Shown: piece by piece, positions 1 through 7,409 of the stretch
Position numbering within the stretch: position 1 is the first letter of the stretch
Layout of the letters: each line of letters begins with the position of its first letter
Assembly: GCA_934409175.1 (NCBI GenBank)
Contig: CAKRVX010000021.1
Coordinates: 1-29,833, forward strand
DNA from: an uncultured Blautia sp.
GTDB taxonomy: Bacteria; Bacillota; Clostridia; Lachnospirales; Lachnospiraceae
Direction of reading: 5' to 3'
DNA length: 29,833 bases
Program-made: the position numbers and the translations under genes
The notes under the pieces: model-generated
What the model was told of the DNA's origin: nothing
The model's database searches: none
Seen by the model: only the letters and a program-made list of their open reading frames with translations

Positions 1-554
1 ACCATACAGACCTTATCCTGCAGTGAATAACCCTTCTGTCCCAGAAACTGAATCGCCTGATGGATTACAGACGGATTTCCATGAGAAAAAGGAACCTCTG
101 TCTTAATCCTTTTTCCAGCGGTAACTGCCATACGAAACAGCACTTCCAGAACACCATCAGACGCAAAATTCTCCCTTGCCAGATTCAGAGCATCTTTTAC
201 CTGTGTAAGAATCTGATCCTCCCCGATAATCTGGGATTTCAAACCACTTGTAAGATAAAAAAGATGCTCAACAGCTTCCGCATCTCTTCTCTCCACAAAA
301 TATTTCCGGTAAGAATCATCAGAAATTCCCTTTAACTGGCAGATACAGTCATAAAGACAGACCTCCTCATCCTCATCTACACTTGCCCAGACTTCCAGAC
401 GGTTACAGGTAGACAGGATCACACATCCGTAAATTCCCCTGTGATTTTTTATTTTTTCCATGGCATCTCCTGCATTTTTCTTTGTAAACGCAAAAAGAGC
501 GCGTATGTCTACAGGCGCCATGTTATGATCAATTCCAATCATGGAAATACTCAT
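1..554 (-). CDS. hemA: Glutamyl-tRNA reductase, 5' portion (runs off the window)
   Basis: HemA reduces glutamyl-tRNA(Glu) to glutamate-1-semialdehyde with NADPH, the first committed step of tetrapyrrole synthesis by the C5 route, in the cytoplasm. I translated the open frame from the left edge. It starts MSISMIGIDHNMAPVDIRA, and the catalytic motif STCNR lies at residues 48-52, with Cys50 as the thioester-forming residue. A second conserved block, SGLKSQIIGEDQIL, follows near residue 103. About 184 codons are present; the NADPH and dimerisation domains lie outside the window. I chose the ATG at 554 because AAGGAG sits 9 bases upstream. An in-frame ATG at 572 has its Shine-Dalgarno too close. 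It has its own promoter (607-635). HemA feeds the corrin pathway encoded further right. Family call is secure. Confidence 0.93.
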   Translation of the reverse strand, partial: MSISMIGIDHNMAPVDIRALFAFTKKNAGDAMEKIKNHRGIYGCVILSTCNRLEVWASVDEDEEVCLYDCICQLKGISDDSYRKYFVERRDAEAVEHLFYLTSGLKSQIIGEDQILTQVKDALNLARENFASDGVLEVLFRMAVTAGKRIKTEVPFSHGNPSVIHQAIQFLGQKGYSLQDKVCM

Positions 555-606
555 AATCGGTTTCTCCTTCATATCTCCTGTGTGTATACACGATTTTCCT
601 TAACTT

Positions 607-635
607 ATCATAATCATTTCCTGCTGGTATGTCAA
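607..635 (-). promoter_or_regulatory. Sigma-A promoter of hemA
   Basis: Read on the minus strand, TTGACA (635-630) and TATGAT (612-607) are separated by exactly 17 bases. Transcription would start near position 600, giving a leader of roughly 45 bases. A perfect 10-base palindrome, GTGTATACAC (582-591), lies in that early leader. Confidence 0.8.
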
Positions 636-696
636 TGAAAAACCTTATTATCTCATTCCATACATTGCAAACCGTGCGAACAATGATTACACTGTA

Positions 697-748
697 TTCA
701 AAAGAAAACTTCCGACAGACTTCAGGTTCTGTTAGAAGTTTTCTCTTT
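697..748 (-). terminator. Intrinsic terminator after the pyridoxal-type kinase gene
   Basis: An inverted repeat spans 703-744. AGAAAACTTC (703-712) pairs with GAAGTTTTCT (735-744), and inside it ACAGA (715-719) pairs with TCTGT (728-732), with a 2-base internal mismatch. The hairpin begins right at the stop codon of the kinase gene and is followed on the minus strand by a short T run. It separates the kinase transcript from the hemA promoter. Confidence 0.75.
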
Positions 749-1618
749 TTACATATCAGTTAACATACCAAGATATTTTTCGAAACAGACCCCTGCATTT
801 CTGTCCGTTTTTTCCAAAACAGTAGCATGAATCGCACTGGAAATAAAATCCATAGCCTTCTCTACACATTCTTTCATAGAAATTCCTTTTATTATTCCGG
901 CACTGATCACTGAAGCAAACAAATCTCCTGTTCCGGAATAGCTCCCGCCTTCTTTAATGGAAAAAAACCATTTTACTTCTCCGTTTTCCACTACAAGATT
1001 TCCTATTTTCTGAATTGCATCTTCATCCTGTACATCCACTCCTGTAATCACAAGGGCCTTTAAGTTGAATTTTTCTGCAAGTTCTTTTCCTATCAGTTCT
1101 ATTTCTTCAAGCATTTTGTTTTTTGATATACCTGCATAGTTTTTCATTCTTCTTTTCATTTCTGCTTCTCCGAAGAGAAGAAGCAGGGCTTCTGTCAGAT
1201 TAGGAGTTATCACATCTGCTTTTCTGACCAGGATTCTCATTTTTTCGCACAAACTCTGTGAATAGATTTTACAGACTCTGCCCTGGTCCCCCATGACCGG
1301 ATCTATCAGTATATGTGTATTTTCTGTACAGAAAAGTTCTGTGAATTTCAGAATCACTTCCACCTGTTCATCTCCTGCCAGAAATCCTGTATAAATTCCG
1401 TCAGGCTGAAAACCTATTTTTTTCCATTCTTTCATGATCTGCTCCATGCGATCTGTATAATCATCGCAAAAAAAAGAGCCATATCCCGTCTGGTTGCTGA
1501 GCACCGCCGTAGGCAGCGGACACGCCTGTACACCCATTGCAGAAATTACAGGAATAGCTGCTGTCAGGGAGCATTTACCCAGCCCGGACAGGTCATGAAT
1601 GACTGCAATCTTTTTCAA
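749..1618 (-). CDS. pdxY: Pyridoxal/pyridoxamine kinase (PdxY-like, ribokinase fold)
   Basis: This enzyme phosphorylates pyridoxal, pyridoxine or pyridoxamine with ATP to salvage vitamin B6 as PLP in the cytoplasm. The N-terminus reads KKIAVIHDLSGLGKCSLTAA, typical of PdxY/PdxK. Later motifs are DPVMGDQG (substrate/ATP region), TPNLTEA, and the catalytic GTGD anion-hole motif near residue 229-232. I place the start at the TTG at 1618, with AAGG 5 bases upstream and AGAGG behind it. The longer open frame from 1669 would begin inside the promoter (-10 at 1655-1660), so its first 17 codons cannot be translated from that transcript. The resulting 289 residues match the family's usual length (about 287). 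It is divergent from a MocR regulator, the classic arrangement for PLP-responsive control. Which B6 vitamer it prefers cannot be read from sequence. Confidence 0.9.
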   Translation of the reverse strand: MKKIAVIHDLSGLGKCSLTAAIPVISAMGVQACPLPTAVLSNQTGYGSFFCDDYTDRMEQIMKEWKKIGFQPDGIYTGFLAGDEQVEVILKFTELFCTENTHILIDPVMGDQGRVCKIYSQSLCEKMRILVRKADVITPNLTEALLLLFGEAEMKRRMKNYAGISKNKMLEEIELIGKELAEKFNLKALVITGVDVQDEDAIQKIGNLVVENGEVKWFFSIKEGGSYSGTGDLFASVISAGIIKGISMKECVEKAMDFISSAIHATVLEKTDRNAGVCFEKYLGMLTDM

Positions 1619-1654
1619 ATCATCCTTACCTCTTGCTTTCTTTTTTATTGTATA

Positions 1655-1683
1655 ATAATATATCACCAACGAATGTGTGTAAA
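1655..1683 (-). promoter_or_regulatory. Sigma-A promoter of the pyridoxal-type kinase gene
   Basis: On the minus strand TTTACA (1683-1678) and TATTAT (1660-1655) are 17 bases apart. The predicted start near 1648 leaves about 30 bases before the TTG start codon and its AAGG site. The promoter lies in the 121-bp divergent region shared with the MocR gene. Confidence 0.7.
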
Positions 1684-1688
1684 ATATC

Positions 1689-1725
1689 CAGTTTTTATAT
1701 TTTTTCGGGGGACAGTTTATATTTT
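1689..1725. promoter_or_regulatory. Direct repeat in the divergent kinase/MocR region, candidate MocR operator
   Basis: On the plus strand CAGTTTTTATATTTT (1689-1703) is repeated as CAGTTTATATTTT (1713-1725), differing by a 2-base indel and offset by about 24 bases. MocR-type regulators such as GabR and PdxR are known to bind direct repeats in such divergent regions. Assigning this repeat to the neighbouring MocR is inference, and part of the similarity could come from AT-richness. Confidence 0.4.
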
Positions 1726-1739
1726 AAAGGAGACCGCTT

Positions 1740-3065
1740 ATGGAATTACAGTTAAATAAAAATCATAAGAAAGAACATTTATATCTGGAAGTTTATCATT
1801 ATTATAAAGAACTGATCACAGAAAAAAAACTGCCGTCAGGCAGTAAAATGCCGTCTCTTCGCAAATGTTCTCAGGAACTGAAACTCAGTCGTACCACTAT
1901 AGAAAGCGCTTATCTTCAGCTTGCAGCAGATGGTTACATCATTTCCAGACCACACAGTGGTTATTATGTAACAGACATTGCATCCAAGCAGCGTCCGTCT
2001 GTTTCGGATATGCCCAGGACGGAATTTTCTTATCGCTATGACTTTGCCTCTTCCGGCGCAGACCAGGAAAGTTTTCGGTTCGATCTTTGGAGACGTTATA
2101 TCAAAAGTGCACTCCGTCAGGATAAACGTCTTCTTTCTTACGGCGAACCTCAGGGGGAAGAAGATTTACGCCAGGCACTGTCCGATTACGTCAGAGAACA
2201 CAGGAATGTTCTGTGTAATGCTGATGATATTGTAATCGGTGCCGGAATTCAGAGTCTTCTGCACATTCTCTGTCCCCTTTTGAAAGATTATAAAACGGTT
2301 TCCTTTCCAAATTCTTCTTTTATTCAGGGAAGCTCCGTCTTTGCTGATTATGGTTTTCAAATTCATTATCGCAACAAAAACTGCAATGTAATCTATGTTT
2401 CTCCCGCTCACATGACAAGATGGGGTGAAATCATGCCTGTATCCCGGCGTCTGGAACTGGTTCATTATGCTTCCTCCCACAACAGCCTGATCATTGAAGA
2501 TGACTTTGAAAATGAATTTGTATATCTGCAGAAACCCACCCCCTCCCTCTTTGGTCTGGCAGGTGGTCAGAATGTGGTATATCTGGGGACATTTTCCCGA
2601 CTTCTTCTGCCTTCCATCCGCATCAGTTTTATGGTACTCCCTCCTGATCTCGCCAAACTTTACAAACAACGTGCTTTCCGCTATAATCAGACCGCCTCCA
2701 AAGCCGAGCAGATCGCCCTGTGCCAGTTTATCAGGGATGGTCATCTGGCTGCCCAGACCCGAAAGTTAAAACGCCTCTATGCCCTGAAACTGAAATCCCT
2801 GAAACAGACAGTTCAGGATGTGTTCGGGCAGGATGTTCCTCTTCAGATTGGTGCTGCTGGTACCAGTCTGGCACTTACCCTTTCCACCCCCCTCACCTGG
2901 AAAGAAATTCAAAAAAAAGCACAGAACAACCGTCTGCGCCTTCAGCTTATGAAGGAATCCCAGGGGAAAGTCACTTTAATCCTCTCCTGTTCTTCCATGC
3001 CCGTTCAGGATTTCGCTCCTGCCTGTCGCCTGTTAAAAGAACTCATTGACAGTCCCGAATCCTGA
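1740..3065 (+). CDS. MocR/GntR-family regulator with a degenerate PLP site (Lys to Arg)
   Basis: This is a 441-residue MocR regulator. An N-terminal GntR winged helix covers residues 10-80 (SGSKMPSLRKCSQELKLSRT, then AADGYIISRPHSGYYV), and a fold-type I aminotransferase domain covers about 95-435. The start has AGGAG 7 bases upstream. Members such as GabR and PdxR sense PLP and control B6 or GABA genes, so control of the divergent kinase is the natural inference. Odd point: the Schiff-base motif usually GTFSK is GTFSR here (Arg287), and the usual EDDYD is EDDFE (Phe256). The 31-residue spacing between these positions equals that of Tyr281 and Lys312 in GabR, so they are the true equivalents. 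Asp254, expected to contact the pyridine nitrogen, is kept. It may bind PLP non-covalently, bind another ligand, or respond only to protein state. Confidence 0.88.
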   Translation: MELQLNKNHKKEHLYLEVYHYYKELITEKKLPSGSKMPSLRKCSQELKLSRTTIESAYLQLAADGYIISRPHSGYYVTDIASKQRPSVSDMPRTEFSYRYDFASSGADQESFRFDLWRRYIKSALRQDKRLLSYGEPQGEEDLRQALSDYVREHRNVLCNADDIVIGAGIQSLLHILCPLLKDYKTVSFPNSSFIQGSSVFADYGFQIHYRNKNCNVIYVSPAHMTRWGEIMPVSRRLELVHYASSHNSLIIEDDFENEFVYLQKPTPSLFGLAGGQNVVYLGTFSRLLLPSIRISFMVLPPDLAKLYKQRAFRYNQTASKAEQIALCQFIRDGHLAAQTRKLKRLYALKLKSLKQTVQDVFGQDVPLQIGAAGTSLALTLSTPLTWKEIQKKAQNNRLRLQLMKESQGKVTLILSCSSMPVQDFAPACRLLKELIDSPES

Positions 3066-3077
3066 ACTATATTCAGT

Positions 3078-3722
3078 TCAATAACCTCTGTTATTGTCAA
3101 TCATATAAAGCAGTGCATTGCAAATACATGCCGCAATGTTGCTGCCTCCTTTTCTTCCTCTGGCCACGATATATGGCACATCTGTACTCATGATCAGTTC
3201 CTTGGACTGTACTACATTTACAAATCCTACAGGTACACCAATGATCAGCTCCGGATCCAGCTTTCCATCTTCGATCAGTTCATAAAGACGTACCAGTGCA
3301 GTAGGTGCATTCCCAATGGCAAAGATCAGCTTCTTTCCCAGAGATGCAGCCTTGTCCATGCTGGCCGTCGCTCTGGTGGTTCCTTTCGTTTTGGCTGCTG
3401 CTGCCACATCTTCATCTGAGATAAAGCAGAATACTTCCCCTCCGTAACGGGAAAGAACTCTTTTATTGATCCCTGACTCCGCCATATGCGTATCTGTCAC
3501 AATGCAGGCTCCCTCTTTAATAGCTGCCATAGCTCTCTCCACTGCATTTTCCGAAAAGCAGAGATTCTTTGCATAGTCGAAATCCGCACTTGTATGAATG
3601 CATCTTTTTACGATCAGCTCTGTACCCGGAATCAGTTTTGTATCACCCAGTTCTTCCGTAATGATCTCAAAGCTGCGTTTTTCTATATCCATTGGTTTTA
3701 CATTTTCCAGTTCTACTTTCAT
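3078..3722 (-). CDS. cbiC: Cobalt-precorrin-8 methylmutase
   Basis: CbiC moves the methyl group from C11 to C12 of cobalt-precorrin-8, giving cobyrinate, in the anaerobic B12 pathway. The 214-residue protein has the family signature RCIHTSADFDY (residues 40-50), with catalytic His43. Other conserved stretches are TDTHMAESGINKR (76-88) and IGVPVGFVNVVQSKE, all as expected. Length is typical (about 210). It is the last gene of the long cbi operon, 34 bases after cbiP. The gap holds a 13-base palindrome (3744-3756) and a GGGAG site just before the ATG. It converges with the MocR gene with only 12 bases between, and no strong terminator is visible; there is only a weak TGAACT/AGTTCA hairpin at 3063-3080. 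Confidence 0.96.
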   Translation of the reverse strand: MKVELENVKPMDIEKRSFEIITEELGDTKLIPGTELIVKRCIHTSADFDYAKNLCFSENAVERAMAAIKEGACIVTDTHMAESGINKRVLSRYGGEVFCFISDEDVAAAAKTKGTTRATASMDKAASLGKKLIFAIGNAPTALVRLYELIEDGKLDPELIIGVPVGFVNVVQSKELIMSTDVPYIVARGRKGGSNIAACICNALLYMIDNNRGY

Positions 3723-3756
3723 TCTTTATCTCCCGCTTCCTGTCCGGAATTTCCGG

Positions 3757-5265
3757 TTATATTCCCTGTTCCAGTATCTCATAGATTTTTTTCATATCCA
3801 GATGTTTTCTCAGTTCTGCCGCCAGAATATCATACTGCGTTTCCTTAAATGCCGCAAAATCAGTTCCGGTCATCTCAGATACATCAATTCCTTTTTTCTC
3901 CCCAAGAACACGTACAATGGCTTCTGCAACCTCTTCCCTGTCAAAAACTCCATGCACGTAGGTTCCACAGATATTTTTACAGTATGCGCCGTCCTCTTTT
4001 CTGCTTCCGGATACATGATCTTCAATAAATACACAATGTCCTGCTTTTTCCTTCAGAACCGTTTCTCCCATGTGAATCTCATAGCCTTCCAGTTCTGCAC
4101 CGGAAAGCGCCGACAGCTCGCCTTCCAGATTCAGGAATTTTCCGGATACTCTGGTCCTTGTCTTGTTCTCTGCAAAAACTGTATCCATAGGCAGAAGTCC
4201 CATTCCTTTTATGGTTCCTCCGGCCTCTACATGACGAGGATCACTTAGAGTCTCTCCCAGCATCTGGTAACCACCACAGATTCCGAAGACGATCTTCCCT
4301 CTGGACGCTTCTTTAAGCACTGCAGCTTCCAGACCGTTTGCACGCATCCACAGAAGATCTTCCATTGTATTCTTGGTTCCCGGAAGAATAATCATATCCG
4401 GATTTTTCAGTTCGCTGACATGCTGTACATAACGAAGAGATACCCCCGGAATACTTTCCAGCGGATTAAAATCCGTAAAATTGGAAATTCTCGGTACACG
4501 GATCACTGCAATATCGATCAGATCTACCTCCTGTTTCCTGTCAAAACGTTCTGTCAGACTATCTTCATCCTCTACCTGAATATTCATATACGGCGCTACA
4601 CCTACTACCGGAATATGACTTCTGGCCTCCAGCATCTCCACTCCCGGATCAAGAATAGTCTTATCCCCACGGAATTTATTGATGATCAATCCCTTCACCA
4701 TCTGACGTTCATCTTCTTCCAGAAGTTCCACTGTACCGATCAGCTGAGCAAACACACCACCTCTGTCAATATCTCCTACCAGAAGTACGGGAGCTTTTGC
4801 CATTTTTGCCATTCCCATATTTACGATATCTTCCGTTTTCAGATTGATTTCCGCAGGACTTCCTGCCCCTTCGATCACAATGATATCATTCTCTGATGCC
4901 AGTTTATCATAAGCCTTCATAATATCCGGCACCAGTTTCTTTTTATACTTAAAATAGTCTCTGGCACTCATGGTTCCAAGGACTTCCCCATTCACAATCA
5001 CCTGAGAACCCACATCATTGGTTGGTTTCAGCAGAATCGGATTCATCAGTACAGATGGCCTGATTCCTGCTGCCTCTGCCTGCATAACCTGTGCCCTGCC
5101 CATTTCCAGGCCTTCCTCCGTGATAAAAGAATTCAGTGCCATATTCTGTGACTTAAAAGGTGCCACCCTGTATCCATCCTGTTTAAAAATTCTGCACAAA
5201 CCTGCTGCCAGAAGGCTTTTCCCTGCATTGGACATCGTCCCCTGCACCATAATCGCTTTTGCCAT
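3757..5265 (-). CDS. cbiP: Cobyric acid synthase (adenosylcobyrinate amidotransferase)
   Basis: CbiP (CobQ) uses glutamine and ATP to amidate carboxylates b, d, e and g of adenosylcobyrinate a,c-diamide, giving adenosylcobyric acid. The N-terminal dethiobiotin-synthetase-like ATPase domain has the variant P-loop GTMSNAGKS (9-17) and the block [11 protein letters not shown] (36-46). The C-terminal class I glutaminase domain carries the nucleophile Cys330 in [11 protein letters not shown] and the catalytic His438 in GTYVHGVFD. At 502 residues it is full length. It sits between cobD (37 bases upstream) and cbiC in the same operon. All signature residues are intact, so I expect an active enzyme. 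Confidence 0.97.
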   Translation of the reverse strand: MAKAIMVQGTMSNAGKSLLAAGLCRIFKQDGYRVAPFKSQNMALNSFITEEGLEMGRAQVMQAEAAGIRPSVLMNPILLKPTNDVGSQVIVNGEVLGTMSARDYFKYKKKLVPDIMKAYDKLASENDIIVIEGAGSPAEINLKTEDIVNMGMAKMAKAPVLLVGDIDRGGVFAQLIGTVELLEEDERQMVKGLIINKFRGDKTILDPGVEMLEARSHIPVVGVAPYMNIQVEDEDSLTERFDRKQEVDLIDIAVIRVPRISNFTDFNPLESIPGVSLRYVQHVSELKNPDMIILPGTKNTMEDLLWMRANGLEAAVLKEASRGKIVFGICGGYQMLGETLSDPRHVEAGGTIKGMGLLPMDTVFAENKTRTRVSGKFLNLEGELSALSGAELEGYEIHMGETVLKEKAGHCVFIEDHVSGSRKEDGAYCKNICGTYVHGVFDREEVAEAIVRVLGEKKGIDVSEMTGTDFAAFKETQYDILAAELRKHLDMKKIYEILEQGI

Positions 5266-5301
5266 TTCTTAGTTTCCTCTTTTCTCTTGCCATGTAACTT
5301 T

Positions 5302-6345
5302 TCAGCTCATCAGTTCTGTTAATACATGTATCAGCTTCTCATTCTGCTCATGAAGCTTTACAGCCACACGAAAATATCCTTTTTTCAGTCCAGGATAGTT
5401 GCTGCAGTCACGGATCAGGATTCCTTTCTCCACACACATTCCAAAAAGTTCTTCCGGTCCACAAAAGAATATATAATTTGCTTCTGAAGGAAATACCTTC
5501 AGTCCAAGATCTGTCATTTCTTTTTTCATCCAGGCAGATTCTGTGAAGATCAGCTGTCGACCCTTCTCTACATATTCCTGCTCTTTTAACGCAGCCAGCC
5601 CCGCTTCCTGTGCCATGGTAGATACATTCCATGGTTGCGTCATCTGTTCCATTTTCTCAAGCACTGACCGGTCTGAGCACATTCCATATCCCAGCCTTAC
5701 CCCGGGAATAGCATATCTTTTTGTAAATGCTTTCAGAATAAAAAGATTCCTGTGCGAATCCAGTTTTTCTTTCAGTGTATGCGTTTCCGGTTCTTTTACA
5801 AAATCCAGGAAACATTCATCCACCACCATAAAACTTCCCAGATCTGTACATTTCTCCAGAATTTTTTCCAGCAGTTCCTGCTGTACGGTAATCCCTGTGG
5901 GATTATTGGGATTGCAGAGAAAAATCATGTCCGGAGCTTCTCTCTCCAGCACCTCCAGATATCTTTGCTCAACTCTGAAATCTTCCTGTTCTCTCAACTC
6001 AAATCGGACAATTTCACATCCTGTACTGACAAGAGCCTGTTCATACTCTGCAAAGGTAGGAGCCAGCAAAAGAGCTTTTTTCGGGCTCATGGCTCTGCAC
6101 AGTGAAAAAATAAGGTCTGCTGCCCCATTCCCACAGAGAAGATATTCTTTTTTTGTATTTTCGTATTTTGCAATGGCGGATCTCAGCGGTCCACAGCCAA
6201 CCTGCGGATAATCATTCAGATGCTCTACACTTTCTATGATTGCCTTTTTCACAGGCTCCGGTGTCCCCAGAGGATTACAGTTCGCAGAAAAATCCAGACA
6301 GTTTCTGTATCTGTAGACATCTCCGCCATGTATATGTTTCGTCAT
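5302..6345 (-). CDS. cobD: L-threonine-O-3-phosphate decarboxylase (CobD type, PLP enzyme)
   Basis: CobD decarboxylates threonine phosphate to (R)-1-amino-2-propanol phosphate, the linker that CbiB attaches to adenosylcobyric acid. The sequence opens MTKHIHGGDVYRY, a hallmark of this group, followed by LDFSANCNPLGTP. The aminotransferase core has CNPNNPTG and DECFLDF, and the PLP-binding Lys209 lies in AFTKRYAIPGVRLGY. I start at the ATG at 6345 because AGGAG lies 7 bases upstream and because the family starts here. An in-frame ATG at 6381, which overlaps the cbiB stop codon, would add 12 residues with no ribosome site. Length is 347 residues. Histidinol-phosphate aminotransferase is the nearest alternative family, but the HGGD start and operon context argue for CobD. 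Confidence 0.94.
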   Translation of the reverse strand: MTKHIHGGDVYRYRNCLDFSANCNPLGTPEPVKKAIIESVEHLNDYPQVGCGPLRSAIAKYENTKKEYLLCGNGAADLIFSLCRAMSPKKALLLAPTFAEYEQALVSTGCEIVRFELREQEDFRVEQRYLEVLEREAPDMIFLCNPNNPTGITVQQELLEKILEKCTDLGSFMVVDECFLDFVKEPETHTLKEKLDSHRNLFILKAFTKRYAIPGVRLGYGMCSDRSVLEKMEQMTQPWNVSTMAQEAGLAALKEQEYVEKGRQLIFTESAWMKKEMTDLGLKVFPSEANYIFFCGPEELFGMCVEKGILIRDCSNYPGLKKGYFRVAVKLHEQNEKLIHVLTELMS

Positions 6346-6380
6346 TTTTTTACTCCTGTCACCTATATTATCTTTTATCA

Positions 6381-7358
6381 TTATCCGACCAGCCAGATTC
6401 TTACTCCGATTTTGATCAGCAGAAATACGACCACTCCCAGAATTGCTGTTGCATAAAGCAGACGGTTTGCGCGCCTGATATCCTCCACCTCTATGGGGCG
6501 GACAGCATCTCCTATCGTAGGCTTCTCATATAGTTTTCCGAAATAATAAGCATTTCCGGCAAGCTGCACATCCAGTGCTCCTGCCATGGCTGCTTCTGTC
6601 TGCGCAGAATTAGGGCTTGCATGGTTACGTCTGTCTCTGCGATAGATCCTGGCCGCATTTTTTACATCCATTTTTACAAATACCGAGGCTGCCACCATCA
6701 GCCATCCGGAAATTCTGGCAGGAATATAATTTGCTATATCATCCAGTTTTGCTGCACAGCGTCCAAAATAAAGATATTTATCATTTTTATATCCCAGCAT
6801 GGAATCCATGGTATTAATGCCTTTGTAAAGAAACATCAGCCACACTCCGCCGATGGCCATATAAAACATAGGCGCTATGACCCCGTCTGAAGAATTTTCC
6901 GCCACTGTCTCTACTGCGGCTTTGGTCACACCTTCTTCTGTGAGAGACTGGGTATCACGACCCACGATCATGGACACTGCATAACGTGCTTCATCCAGAG
7001 TTCCGTTTTTCAGTCTGTCGTAAACCTTCATACTCTCCGTTTTCAGAGATTTGGTTGCCAGAAGCTGATAACACCAGAAAGTTTCCAAAAGAAATCCTGC
7101 CCAGGCAGAAACTCCGTAAAGGAAATGCAAAATAAGAAAAGGAACACCTCCGCTGAGCAGGCAGACAATAAGCACCTCAACAGCGCCTGCTGCCAGTTCT
7201 CCTCCACTTGTTTTCGGAAAAATCTTCCGAAGTATTTTTTCCAGAAACGCGATCAGATTTCCGATGAGGCATACCGGATGATACAGCCATCTGGGATCTC
7301 CAATCAGAAGATCAAGCAGAAAACCTGCCGCCAGAGCAGGTATACTATAATATATCAT
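6381..7358 (-). CDS. cbiB: Adenosylcobinamide-phosphate synthase (membrane protein)
   Basis: CbiB joins adenosylcobyric acid to aminopropanol phosphate at the cytoplasmic membrane. The 325-residue protein has hydrophobic segments near residues 3-20, 55-80 and 300-322, with others between. It also has the conserved GDPRWLYHPVCLIG (20-33), VAENSSDGVIAPMFY, NTMDSMLGYK, RRDRRNHASPNSAQTEAAMA and PTIGDAVRPIE blocks that define CbiB. GAGGAG lies 10 bases before the ATG. It follows cbiA by 51 bases and directly precedes cobD, whose product supplies its substrate. Confidence 0.96.
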   Translation of the reverse strand: MIYYSIPALAAGFLLDLLIGDPRWLYHPVCLIGNLIAFLEKILRKIFPKTSGGELAAGAVEVLIVCLLSGGVPFLILHFLYGVSAWAGFLLETFWCYQLLATKSLKTESMKVYDRLKNGTLDEARYAVSMIVGRDTQSLTEEGVTKAAVETVAENSSDGVIAPMFYMAIGGVWLMFLYKGINTMDSMLGYKNDKYLYFGRCAAKLDDIANYIPARISGWLMVAASVFVKMDVKNAARIYRRDRRNHASPNSAQTEAAMAGALDVQLAGNAYYFGKLYEKPTIGDAVRPIEVEDIRRANRLLYATAILGVVVFLLIKIGVRIWLVG

Positions 7359-7409
7359 AATAATAAAACTCCTCGTTGCTTCTCATGTACCTTCTGTAAC
7401 AGAATACTT

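Noticed and set aside
1619..1669. Longer N-terminus of the pyridoxal-type kinase from a TTG at 1669
   Set aside because: The -10 box and start of transcription lie inside that extension; the TTG at 1618 has a ribosome site and gives the usual family length.
3740..3760. CCGGAA-T-TTCCGG palindrome between cbiP and cbiC as a terminator or operator
   Set aside because: Only 6-bp arms with no T run, and cbiC clearly needs transcription through it; kept as a minor intra-operon hairpin.
3598..4248. Plus-strand frame opposite cbiC/cbiP
   Set aside because: Overlaps two well-supported genes on the other strand and shows no family motif.
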